In this document: positions 14,626 through 23,211 of the stretch, one piece after another | How positions within the stretch are numbered: the stretch's first letter is position 1 | How the letters are laid out: each line of letters begins with the position of its first letter | Assembly (NCBI GenBank): GCA_001803205.1 | Contig: MHBE01000060.1 | Location: forward strand, 1-55,148 | Source of the DNA: Lentisphaerae bacterium GWF2_38_69 | GTDB taxonomy: Bacteria; Verrucomicrobiota; Lentisphaeria; Victivallales; GWF2-38-69 | DNA length: 55,148 bases | Direction of reading: 5' to 3' | Position numbers and translations under genes: made by a program | Notes under the pieces: generated by a model | The model's database searches: none | The model's input: only the letters and a program-made list of their open reading frames with translations | What the model was told of the DNA's origin: nothing

Positions 14626-17622
14626 ATGTTATCAGGAAAAGCTTTTACAAATGGTCAGGGATATGCTGAGAACCATCTAAAATCTAATGACTACTACGAA
14701 AAAGGGAAGAGTGTAACAGGTTACTGGCTGGGGAAAGCATGTAGTGATTTTGGTGTTCAGGAAGGGCAAGTTGTAACTGATAAAGAATTTGAAGCACTAA
14801 GGAACAATATGAATCCAGTAACCGGAGAACAGTTAACTCTTAGAAATAATACGACACGAACAGAGTCTATAACTCTTGGCAATGAATTAGTGTCAAAAGA
14901 AATTTCCAATAGAAGAAGTTTTTATGATTTTACGATGTCTGCTCCAAAAAGCTTTTCTGTTATGGCTGTTACTCTTGATGACAGCAGAATCAGAAACTGG
15001 CATGACAGGGCTGTAAGAAAAGCAATATCCGAGATGGAGCATTATACATCAAGACAGGAGCATAAAACAGAAGATGTTGAGAAAACCGGAAAGTTCTGCA
15101 GCGCCTATTTTAAGCATGATGCAAACAGATCTCTTGAACCTCAAATCCATGATCATATTGTCATATTCAATGCAACTCCTTCAGCTAGTGGAAATAACTA
15201 TGCGATAGAGTTCGGAGAGTTCTACAAACGATGCAAATATATAACGGCGGTCTATAGGGATGAACTTGCAAAAGAGGCTATCAAAGGCGGTTATGAGATT
15301 GAGATAGACGATCAGGGAGCACCGCAAATTAAGAACACAGAAGATATTATCAGACATTTTTCCGGAAGAACCAGAATTATTGAAGATCATGTAAAAAGAA
15401 TTGAAGACGAGATAGGAACTGTTCTTAGTAATTCGCAGAAAAAACTCATTTCATTTGCTACCAGAGGCTTTGATGAAGATAAATTTAAAAGCCTATACAA
15501 CGAAGCTAAAAATGGCCGGAACTGGACAAAAGAATCATTTTTCAATGAATACCTGAAATTTATCAGCAGAGCAAGCGACTCAGGTCTAGTTGAAGCAACT
15601 ACACCCGATGTGATAGAAAACCAAAAGAAAAGCCTATCAGAAGAACAACTGATGAGATTGGAATACATTTTGGAACAGTCAATCCGGCGTGAATATCAGA
15701 TGAAAACAGAACAATCAGAGAGAATATCTTCTCATAATTTAAGAGAGTCTATGGATTACTCTAAGGATCATCATTTTGAAAGGAAGAGCGTCATCAAGGA
15801 TTATGACTACTTCACAACTGTGCTAAATCATTCATTGGGACGGGGGACTGATTTGAAAATGATGAAGAATTATCTTTCCTATATGATGGAAGATAATGAG
15901 CTTATCAAAATTAAAGATGAAATAGCCACGAAAAAGCACCTTGAGCAGGAACTGAATATTATAAACTATATCAAAGAGGGCAAAAACAAATTCAAGGGAA
16001 TTCTCAAAAAGGATTTTAATTCCTCTGAAAAACTTAATGAGGAACAGAAAATCGCCGTTAATGAGATCATTTCTTCAGAAGATCAGTTTAATGCTTTAAT
16101 AGGCAGAGCAGGAACAGGCAAGACTTTTACTGTCAGTGAAATAGTCAGAGCCAATATAGAAAATGGCTATGATGTTCTTTTATGTGCTCCATCTAATGGA
16201 GCCAGAGATGTATTGCGAGAGGACGGAATAAAAATAAAAACTGATTACAACCAACCATTGACGGCCAAAGCATTTGAGGAGGCTGTTTCATTACAAAAAT
16301 TACTTGTGGATGAAAGTCTGCAATCTATATATAAAGCAAACTCTCTTATCATTCTTGATGAAAGCGGAATGGCTTCACTAAAACAGCTTAATGATCTTGG
16401 AGTGCTTGCAAGAAAAAACAACTGGAGAGTGCTCCATGTGGGGGATATTAGGCAGCATATCTCCGTTGAAGCCGGAGACGCATTCAGGATTGAACTCAAA
16501 TATTCTGATATAAAAAGATGTCAACTGAAAGCTATCCAAAGACAGAAAAAAACAGCGATGAAAGGCAAATACAGGCAAATAGCAATAGACCTTGCCTTTG
16601 GACGGATAGCAGAAGCTTTTAATAGCCTTGATAATATCGGAGCCATTATCGAAGTTAAAAACTATGATATGTATAAGAAACTGGCAGAAGAATACATCCA
16701 ATACTATGCACAAGACAAAACCGTTATTGTTGTTAATACAACACATAAAGAGAATTTGTTAGCATCTGAGGCAATAAGAGAAAAGCTTAAAGAAAAAGGA
16801 TTAATCAGAGATGAACGAAAGGTGACCGTTAATATCCCTTTAAACTGGACTAATGCACAGAAAACAGAGTATAAGAACTATAAGCCTAGAATGATTATAG
16901 AATCTGTAAGAGGAAAAGATAAAGGGCATTTTTGGACAGTTGAAACTGTTGATCCCAGCAAAGGTTTGGTATGTATTTCATCAAAAGGAGAGCGACAGAC
17001 TTTCATCAAAGATAATCTCAAATTTTATGATGTGTGCGTCCCTAAAGAAATCATGCTTGGCATTGGCGATAAAATCATGCTTAGAACTGGAGAGAAAAAC
17101 AGAACCGGGGAATTAATTAACGGTGAAATATTACAGGTCAACGGATTTGACAGTTCAGGAAATATCATCACAAATGACAACAAAGTGATTACGACCAGAA
17201 AATTTACATACGGATATGCGTCCACTTCTCATAAATCACAGGGGAGGACAACTGAATCCGTTCTGATAGCCTTTGACAGGTTTTCCGTAAGATTTGCTGA
17301 TAAGAAAACAGCCTATGTCGCTGGAACCAGAGGAGTAGAAGAGATGAAAATCTTCTGTGAGAACAAACAGGACTTGATAAAAATCGACAGTAAAGAAGGT
17401 GACAGAAAGTCTGTACTGGAACTCGTTGAAAATAAAAGACATGAAATCTCAGAGAACAGAAAGACTGGTATTATTAATGCCTTATCCGAATTCACAAGAA
17501 AAATTAAGCAGAAGTTGAATTTGATTTTAGGATACAATAAACAAGAGCATAGCTTTTCAAAAGTCATAAATTTTGAAGAAAAACTCCAGCCAGGACGCTA
17601 TATGGCCTATGGCGTAGATTAA
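14626..17622 (+). CDS. MobF-family conjugative relaxase-helicase (TrwC/TraI type)
   Basis: 998 residues. The N-terminal relaxase has a tyrosine pair (NDYYEKG, Y23-Y24), TMSAPKSFSV, and histidines in PQIHDHIVIFNAT (about 175-177) for metal binding. The C-terminal half is an SF1B RecD-like helicase: GRAGTGKT near 495, ILDESGM near 578, and YGYASTSHKSQGRT plus YVAGTRG near the end. Such enzymes nick oriT, stay bound to the 5' end and unwind the strand for transfer through the T4SS. It starts 16 bp after the TraM-like gene. Length is typical of TrwC (about 970). It should act with the coupling protein at 51531. Confidence 0.92.
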   Translation: MLSGKAFTNGQGYAENHLKSNDYYEKGKSVTGYWLGKACSDFGVQEGQVVTDKEFEALRNNMNPVTGEQLTLRNNTTRTESITLGNELVSKEISNRRSFYDFTMSAPKSFSVMAVTLDDSRIRNWHDRAVRKAISEMEHYTSRQEHKTEDVEKTGKFCSAYFKHDANRSLEPQIHDHIVIFNATPSASGNNYAIEFGEFYKRCKYITAVYRDELAKEAIKGGYEIEIDDQGAPQIKNTEDIIRHFSGRTRIIEDHVKRIEDEIGTVLSNSQKKLISFATRGFDEDKFKSLYNEAKNGRNWTKESFFNEYLKFISRASDSGLVEATTPDVIENQKKSLSEEQLMRLEYILEQSIRREYQMKTEQSERISSHNLRESMDYSKDHHFERKSVIKDYDYFTTVLNHSLGRGTDLKMMKNYLSYMMEDNELIKIKDEIATKKHLEQELNIINYIKEGKNKFKGILKKDFNSSEKLNEEQKIAVNEIISSEDQFNALIGRAGTGKTFTVSEIVRANIENGYDVLLCAPSNGARDVLREDGIKIKTDYNQPLTAKAFEEAVSLQKLLVDESLQSIYKANSLIILDESGMASLKQLNDLGVLARKNNWRVLHVGDIRQHISVEAGDAFRIELKYSDIKRCQLKAIQRQKKTAMKGKYRQIAIDLAFGRIAEAFNSLDNIGAIIEVKNYDMYKKLAEEYIQYYAQDKTVIVVNTTHKENLLASEAIREKLKEKGLIRDERKVTVNIPLNWTNAQKTEYKNYKPRMIIESVRGKDKGHFWTVETVDPSKGLVCISSKGERQTFIKDNLKFYDVCVPKEIMLGIGDKIMLRTGEKNRTGELINGEILQVNGFDSSGNIITNDNKVITTRKFTYGYASTSHKSQGRTTESVLIAFDRFSVRFADKKTAYVAGTRGVEEMKIFCENKQDLIKIDSKEGDRKSVLELVENKRHEISENRKTGIINALSEFTRKIKQKLNLILGYNKQEHSFSKVINFEEKLQPGRYMAYGVD

Positions 17623-17634
17623 AGTAAAATAAGT

Positions 17635-17655
17635 TTTAAACTTTATAGGTTTAAA
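17635..17655. promoter_or_regulatory. Inverted repeat upstream of the defence operon
   Basis: TTTAAAC (17635-17641) and GTTTAAA (17649-17655) form a perfect 7 bp inverted repeat in the 139 bp gap between the relaxase and the helicase. No gene is seen in the gap. It may be an operator for the downstream operon; a promoter could not be fixed with confidence. Confidence 0.25.
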
Positions 17656-17761
17656 TACATCTTTAAAATAAGACAGCATAATGATAAAATATTTATTAAT
17701 GGGAAGATAGAATAAATAGTGGCTAAGAAGAACTATTTCTGAAGGAACTTAAAATACAATC

Positions 17762-20700
17762 ATGCAAATATTAGATAATATAAATACGCTCTGGGGCGAT
17801 GATTTGAAAAAATCAATTAAACCAGGGGTAAAACTTAAAATAGCTGCTTCCTGTTTTTCTATATATGCTTATGAAGTATTGAAGCAAGAACTTGAAAAGA
17901 TTGATTCTATTAATTTTATATTCACTTCTCCATCTTTTGTGCCCAATCAAGTTACAGATAAAATATCAAAACATAGAAAAGAATTTCATATTCCTAAGAA
18001 AATAAGAGAGAGTAATTTATACGGTAGTGAATTTGAAATTCAACTAAAAAATAAATTAACTCAAAAAGCAATCGCAAAAGAGTGTGCCGAATGGATAAAA
18101 AGAAAAGCTGTTTTTAAATCTAATAATACGAATTATCCGATGCAGCAATTGGCGTGCTTAGAATCTAATGATGTAAATATTATATATACTCCGCTACATG
18201 GTTTTACTGCAGTTGACCTTGGATATCAGAAAGGAAATGCTGTTTCGAATTTTATAAATAAAATTGACGAAGCGCCTCTTTCGAGTGCGTATATTCAGCT
18301 TTTCAACCAAATCTGGGATGACAAATCAAAGGTTGAAGATGTTACGGAAAATATTTGTAATCATATTGAATCTGTATATCAGGAGAACTCGCCAGAAAAA
18401 ATATATTTTTTTATACTCTATAATATTTTTAATGAATTTTTATCGGATTTAAATGAAGATATTCTACCTAATGACCTTACTGGATACCAACAAACCTTAA
18501 TATGGAATAAACTTTTCAATTTCCAAAAAGATGCCGCAACTGGAATTATTAATAAGCTCGAAAATTACAACGGATGCATTTTGGCTGATAGTGTAGGATT
18601 AGGTAAAACATTTACTGCGCTGGCTGTTATAAAATACTACGAACTCAGAAATAAATCTGTCCTTGTTCTCTGTCCTAAGAAACTAGCCGATAACTGGTTG
18701 AACTATAATCGAAACTTAAAGACAAATATTTTTGCTAAAGATAGATTCAATTATGATGTTTTATGTCATACAGATTTGCAACGAACTACCGGAGAATCAT
18801 TTGGTACTCCTTTAAATAGAGTCAACTGGGGGAATTATGATTTAGTTGTAATTGATGAATCTCACAATTTCCGAAATAACGAAGCCTATAAAGATAAAGA
18901 GACGCGTTATCAAAAGCTTATGAACGCGGTTATTCGTGAGGGAGTTAAAACTAAAGTATTAATGTTGTCAGCGACGCCTGTAAACAACAGGTTTAATGAC
19001 TTAAAAAACCAACTGGCCCTAGCGTATGAAGGCGACTCAGAAAGTCTAAGCAAAAAACTCCGTACAGATAAAAGCGTTGAAGAAATTTTCAGACATGCTC
19101 AATCCATGTTTAATCAATGGTCAAGACTTCCACCAGAAGAAAGAACAGCCAAGAGAATATTAGAATCTCTTGATTTTGATTTTTATGAACTTTTAGACAG
19201 CGTGACTATCGCAAGATCTAGAAAACATATAGAAACTTTTTACGACACCAAAGATATAGGTAAATTCCCATTGAGGCAAAAACCTATATCTATTAGATGT
19301 CCTTTATCTGAAGGAATTGAGACTATTAGTTTTAACGAAATATACAATCGTTTAACTATCTTGAAATTATCTATATATGCTCCTGTAAGTTATATTTTAC
19401 CAAGCAGGCTAAAGAAGTACGAAGATTTATATGATACCTCCGTAAGTGAAGGAAGGGGGAAACTCCGTCAGGTAGATAGGGAAAGAAGTCTTCAGGCTCT
19501 TATGACTACTAACCTTCTAAAACGTCTTGAAAGTTCTGTAGAGTCTTTCAGGCTTACTTTAACTTTCCTCAAAAACAATCATACAAAACTAATAGAAAAA
19601 ATTAAGCTATTTAATACTAACGGTTATGAATTTTCGGTTCATGATATTGCTGATACTCTAAGTGATCTAGAACCCGAAGAAGACGATATATCAATTTTGG
19701 GCGACTTTTCCACTGAAGGCAAAGTTCAGATCAGTTTTTCTGATATGGATTTAACTTCATGGGAATATGACTTAGAAGCTGATTTAAAAATTATTTCCGG
19801 ATTGCTTATGGAGATGACTAAGATAAAACCGAAAAATGATGCGAAACTTCAAAATCTGAAAGAGCAAGTTGTAAATAAGATAAATAATCCTATTAATCCG
19901 GAGAATAAGAAAATACTTATATTTACAGCCTTTGCTGATACAGCAAATTACTTGTATGAAAATTTATCTCCATTCCTATTGGATATAGGACTGCATTCAG
20001 GAAAAGTAACAGGCAAAGATACCCCAAAAACAACTTTGAAAAAGGGATATGATTTTCAATCTGTTCTGACTCTTTTTTCTCCGCATTCAAAAGAAAAATT
20101 ATTAGCTTTACCCGAAGAAAAAGGCGAAATTGATGTACTGATTGGGACAGACTGTATATCTGAGGGCCAGAATCTTCAGGATTGCGATTATGTAGTTAAT
20201 TATGATATTCATTGGAATCCGGTGAGGATAATCCAGAGATTTGGCAGAATAGATCGTATAGGATCAATAAATAAAATAATCCAACTTGTTAATTATTGGC
20301 CAAACATTTCACTCGATGAGTATATAAACCTAAAAGAGCGTGTAGAAAACAGGATGATGATAGTAGATGTTACTGCTACAGGGGATGACAATGTATTATC
20401 TGCCCAATCTAATGACATATCATATAGAAAAGAACAGCTTCGCAAACTCCAGGATGAAGTAATAGAGCTTGAAGACCTTAAAACAGGCGTAAACATAACA
20501 GATTTAGGGCTAAATGACTTCAGGATGGATTTGATCAACTATATTAAAGATGGTAATGACTTATCAGATGTACCTAACGGAATACATGCTGTTATCAACG
20601 CGAATTCAGACTTAGGACTATCCCATGGCGTAATCTTTGTACTGCGAAACAGAAACACAAATGTCAACATCAATAAGCATAACCGTCTCCATCCCTATTA

Positions 20701-21046
20701 TCTGGTCTATGTGGATACCAATGGACAGGTTATCTTAAACCACATGGAAGTAAAAAAACTTCTGGATATTATAAGAGCATCTTGTCGAGAATCAGATAAG
20801 CCAATAACAAGTTTGTGTAAGCTCTTTAATACTGAGACAAAAGAAGGAAGTGAAATGACTAAGTACTCTCAGTTGCTCAGTCAAAGCATAAGTTCAATAA
20901 TCGAGATAAAAGAGGATAAGGATATTGACAGTCTGTTTACTGGAAACAGAACCAGTGCATTAATAGATACGCTGCATGGATTGGAAGATTTTGAATTGAT
21001 AACTTTTCTTGTAATTATGAAGGATGAAGGCGGAAGGATGAAATGA
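17762..21046 (+). CDS. SNF2-type helicase of the type III R-M/DUF4391 group
   Basis: 1094 residues. The N-terminal 200 residues occupy the place of the PLD-like domain of related helicases, but I see no HKD (HxKxxxxD) motif. The motor has ADSVGLGKTFTALAV (near 278), LVVIDESHNF (near 364), MLSATPVNN, and a helicase C domain with LIGTDCISEGQNLQ and IIQRFGRIDRIGS (near 831). The SNF2-like motor should translocate along duplex DNA. Genes like it recur beside DUF4391, mod and res genes, as here. The last residues (DEGGRMK) are encoded by a GGATGAAGG repeat belonging to the next feature, so the original C-terminus has probably been replaced. Confidence 0.85.
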   Translation: MQILDNINTLWGDDLKKSIKPGVKLKIAASCFSIYAYEVLKQELEKIDSINFIFTSPSFVPNQVTDKISKHRKEFHIPKKIRESNLYGSEFEIQLKNKLTQKAIAKECAEWIKRKAVFKSNNTNYPMQQLACLESNDVNIIYTPLHGFTAVDLGYQKGNAVSNFINKIDEAPLSSAYIQLFNQIWDDKSKVEDVTENICNHIESVYQENSPEKIYFFILYNIFNEFLSDLNEDILPNDLTGYQQTLIWNKLFNFQKDAATGIINKLENYNGCILADSVGLGKTFTALAVIKYYELRNKSVLVLCPKKLADNWLNYNRNLKTNIFAKDRFNYDVLCHTDLQRTTGESFGTPLNRVNWGNYDLVVIDESHNFRNNEAYKDKETRYQKLMNAVIREGVKTKVLMLSATPVNNRFNDLKNQLALAYEGDSESLSKKLRTDKSVEEIFRHAQSMFNQWSRLPPEERTAKRILESLDFDFYELLDSVTIARSRKHIETFYDTKDIGKFPLRQKPISIRCPLSEGIETISFNEIYNRLTILKLSIYAPVSYILPSRLKKYEDLYDTSVSEGRGKLRQVDRERSLQALMTTNLLKRLESSVESFRLTLTFLKNNHTKLIEKIKLFNTNGYEFSVHDIADTLSDLEPEEDDISILGDFSTEGKVQISFSDMDLTSWEYDLEADLKIISGLLMEMTKIKPKNDAKLQNLKEQVVNKINNPINPENKKILIFTAFADTANYLYENLSPFLLDIGLHSGKVTGKDTPKTTLKKGYDFQSVLTLFSPHSKEKLLALPEEKGEIDVLIGTDCISEGQNLQDCDYVVNYDIHWNPVRIIQRFGRIDRIGSINKIIQLVNYWPNISLDEYINLKERVENRMMIVDVTATGDDNVLSAQSNDISYRKEQLRKLQDEVIELEDLKTGVNITDLGLNDFRMDLINYIKDGNDLSDVPNGIHAVINANSDLGLSHGVIFVLRNRNTNVNINKHNRLHPYYLVYVDTNGQVILNHMEVKKLLDIIRASCRESDKPITSLCKLFNTETKEGSEMTKYSQLLSQSISSIIEIKEDKDIDSLFTGNRTSALIDTLHGLEDFELITFLVIMKDEGGRMK

Positions 21047-21450
21047 AAGATCTAAAAACAAGAACTAAGGAATTTGCTCTTAGTGTAATTAGATTATACA
21101 CAGAACTGCCTAAAACAACGGAAGCTCAAATTATAGGAAAACAGCTTCTTAGATCCGGGACTTCTGTCGGGGCTCATTATCGAGAAGGGATGCGTGCCCG
21201 TTCTGACTCAGAATTTATTAGTAAAATTGAAGGCGGCTTACAGGAACTTGAAGAAAGTAGTTATTGGATGGAATTACTTCTTGACGCTGGAATAATTTCA
21301 GAATGCCAACTCATAAATTTAATAAATGAGGCGAATGAATTGACGGCTATTTTGACTACATGTTCGAAAAATGCCAAGAACAGAAAAGGAAATAGTAAAT
21401 GATATCTTCCAATCATCCTTCCGCTTTTCGCATTCATCCTTCATCCTTCA
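21019..21450. repeat. Inverted GGATGAA-type repeat arms around the four-helix-bundle gene
   Basis: The left arm is purine-rich (21019-21049: GAAGGATGAAGG, CGGAAGGATGAA). The right arm is its pyrimidine-rich counterpart (21413-21450: TCATCCTTCCGC, TTCATCCTTCATCCTTCA). GCGGAAGGATGA at 21030-21041 and TCATCCTTCCGC at 21413-21424 are perfect 12 bp inverted copies. The left arm codes the last residues of the helicase and the right arm codes extra residues at the start of DUF4391. Confidence 0.7.
21043..21402 (+). CDS. Four-helix-bundle protein (23S rRNA intervening-sequence family)
   Basis: 119 residues matching the S23/IVS family: TRTKEFALSVIRLYTELPKT, then QLLRSGTSVGAHYREGMRARS, KIEGGLQELEESSYWMELLL and NELTAIL. 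The ATG overlaps the helicase stop (ATGA) and its own stop overlaps the next start (ATGA). Inverted GGATGAA repeats lie at both ends. Members of this family occur inside rRNA genes and as scattered orphans; no clear molecular function is established. It interrupts an otherwise functional defence operon and looks like a passenger that inserted without breaking translation. Confidence 0.85.
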   Translation: MKDLKTRTKEFALSVIRLYTELPKTTEAQIIGKQLLRSGTSVGAHYREGMRARSDSEFISKIEGGLQELEESSYWMELLLDAGIISECQLINLINEANELTAILTTCSKNAKNRKGNSK

Positions 21451-22112
21451 CACTTCACCCCTTCGCATTTCCCTGTAATGCCTGTGTAGGAAAAATCCTT
21501 CCCAAGAACAAAATTTACGAGCATGGTTCTCCTTCTGCGTCAATAAAAGAGAGTTTTGTAAAAGACATAGAAAAGATCATCTGGGCATACAAGCTTTCGC
21601 CTGAAACAATTAATGTTCCCGCAAATGGTTTTGTTCAGGAAATACAAATCTTTAAAGTAATTCTTAAGAAAGAATCAATAAAAGACGAAACTCTTGCTGT
21701 TATTGATAAATCAATTCCGTCTCCTATCCTTTATGAAATTATATTCAATAATAAGTTCCGTTATGCGGCTGCCTATAAAAGACAAAGTGAATCTGATAAA
21801 ACAAAATGGGTCGTTAGTTCGTATTTTTATACTTCCTGGTTTTCTGAAGACACTCAAAGGAGTCCAATACCAATAGCCCTTGATTTGCAGACTTTATATG
21901 AAACACTAATCGCTAATATTCTACCTATTAGATCAAGACAGAATGAAAATATTATAGAGTTAGTCGCGAGAGCTGAAAGAATTGAAATGAAGAATCGTGA
22001 AGCTGCTCAACTTGAAATTAGTATGAATAGAGAAAAACAGTTTAACAGAAAAGTTGAGTTAAATTCAGAACTTAGAAAACTGAAACAAGAAATTAAAGAA
22101 TTGAGTTTATGA
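21399..22112 (+). CDS. DUF4391 protein of the helicase/type III R-M group
   Basis: 237 residues. From about residue 28 it reads FPCNACVGKILPKNKIYEHG and DIEKIIWAYKLSPETINVP, the N-terminal signature of DUF4391 proteins. The C-terminus is a charged helix (MNREKQFNRKVELNSELRKL). Function is not established; these proteins accompany SNF2 helicases and type III R-M genes. The first 27 residues (NHPSAFRIHPSSFTLHPFAF) are translated repeat sequence, which suggests the native start was displaced when the four-helix-bundle element inserted upstream. It overlaps the SIR2 start by 4 nt. Confidence 0.75.
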   Translation: MISSNHPSAFRIHPSSFTLHPFAFPCNACVGKILPKNKIYEHGSPSASIKESFVKDIEKIIWAYKLSPETINVPANGFVQEIQIFKVILKKESIKDETLAVIDKSIPSPILYEIIFNNKFRYAAAYKRQSESDKTKWVVSSYFYTSWFSEDTQRSPIPIALDLQTLYETLIANILPIRSRQNENIIELVARAERIEMKNREAAQLEISMNREKQFNRKVELNSELRKLKQEIKELSL

Positions 22113-23209
22113 ATATAGAAAGAACTGAAAAAATTAACTACACAGACCTAGTTGAACATGTTACTGAAGGGCAACTAAATCACGAAAAAGTATTCTTCCT
22201 GGGATCAGGTTTTTCTAAAGGAATTAATTGTGAATATCCCACTTTAACTGAATTGTCGAAGAAAATAGAAAATATTTACTCTTCTGACAAGGTAGAAAAA
22301 TCCCTACAGGAACACTATAAAACTATCCCGGATAAATTAAAAAATAATATTGAAGAACTCCTCTCATACCTTTCAGGCAAACTTATTTGGAAAGATGAAA
22401 TAACTAACGCACTGGATAAAGCTTTATATATAGATATTACAAAAGAAAGTGTAAAGCATCTTAAAGATCTGGAAAATAAAGATCAAGACAAAAATAAAAT
22501 ATTGGACTATTTGTCAAAATTTATCTTAGAAACCAAATCTCCCACAATAACACTTAATTACGATTTACTTATCGAAAAAGCTCTAATAAGTAACTCTCAT
22601 ATAACTTTAACAAATGAATATGATTATCTATATCAAATACCTATTTTACATGTCGCAAATAGAGTTCAAAGGATAACTAATTGTGTTAGAGATTTAAAAA
22701 ATGAACTCTTTCCTCATGTAGTTAAGCTCCATGGTTCTGTTAATTGGCTCTATCAAGGCGAGGACTATTCTAATCAGATTTATTTTACCGATAAGGTATC
22801 TGAAGCTGAGGCTTACATAAACGGTCAATATGCAAAGAGAAAATTCAATAGTGATTTAATTCCTTTTATTATCCCACCGGTATTGGTAAAAGATGCCTTG
22901 TATGAAAATAATATCCTTAAAATACTTTGGATTAAAGCCCATGAATATTTGGCTAATGCTAAGGAGATTTATGTAATTGGGTTTTCTTTCCCTCAAACTG
23001 ATTTGTATGTAAAATTCTTGTTCCAGTCTGCGTTGAAGTCTAATAAAGATGCAAAAGTTTATGTTATAAATACCGACACAACTAAAGAATTAAAATGTAG
23101 ATATAGAAAGGCTATTGGAGGGCGTAGGCTAAATTGGAATTTTTGTAAAAAAGAAACTCCAATAAACTCTTTTGTAGATAAAATTATAGAAAATAATAAG
23201 GGATCATAA
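22109..23209 (+). CDS. SIR2-family protein, probable NAD-consuming defence effector
   Basis: 366 residues. FLGSGFSKGINCEYPTL (30-46) is the nucleotide-binding GxGxS segment of SIR2-like domains. TLNYDLLIEKAL near 148 carries the expected asparagine and VVKLHGSVNW near 206 the expected histidine. YVIGFSFPQTDLYVKFLF near 290 is the second Rossmann element. In several phage-defence systems SIR2 domains deplete NAD+ once triggered. The ATG overlaps the DUF4391 stop, and the mod gene follows after 2 bp, so it is translated as part of the R-M operon. Confidence 0.8.
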   Translation: MNIERTEKINYTDLVEHVTEGQLNHEKVFFLGSGFSKGINCEYPTLTELSKKIENIYSSDKVEKSLQEHYKTIPDKLKNNIEELLSYLSGKLIWKDEITNALDKALYIDITKESVKHLKDLENKDQDKNKILDYLSKFILETKSPTITLNYDLLIEKALISNSHITLTNEYDYLYQIPILHVANRVQRITNCVRDLKNELFPHVVKLHGSVNWLYQGEDYSNQIYFTDKVSEAEAYINGQYAKRKFNSDLIPFIIPPVLVKDALYENNILKILWIKAHEYLANAKEIYVIGFSFPQTDLYVKFLFQSALKSNKDAKVYVINTDTTKELKCRYRKAIGGRRLNWNFCKKETPINSFVDKIIENNKGS

Positions 23210-23211
23210 TT

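Noticed and set aside
21019-21450. CRISPR-like repeats
   Set aside because: The repeats are short, degenerate, inverted around a gene and not regularly spaced by unique spacers.
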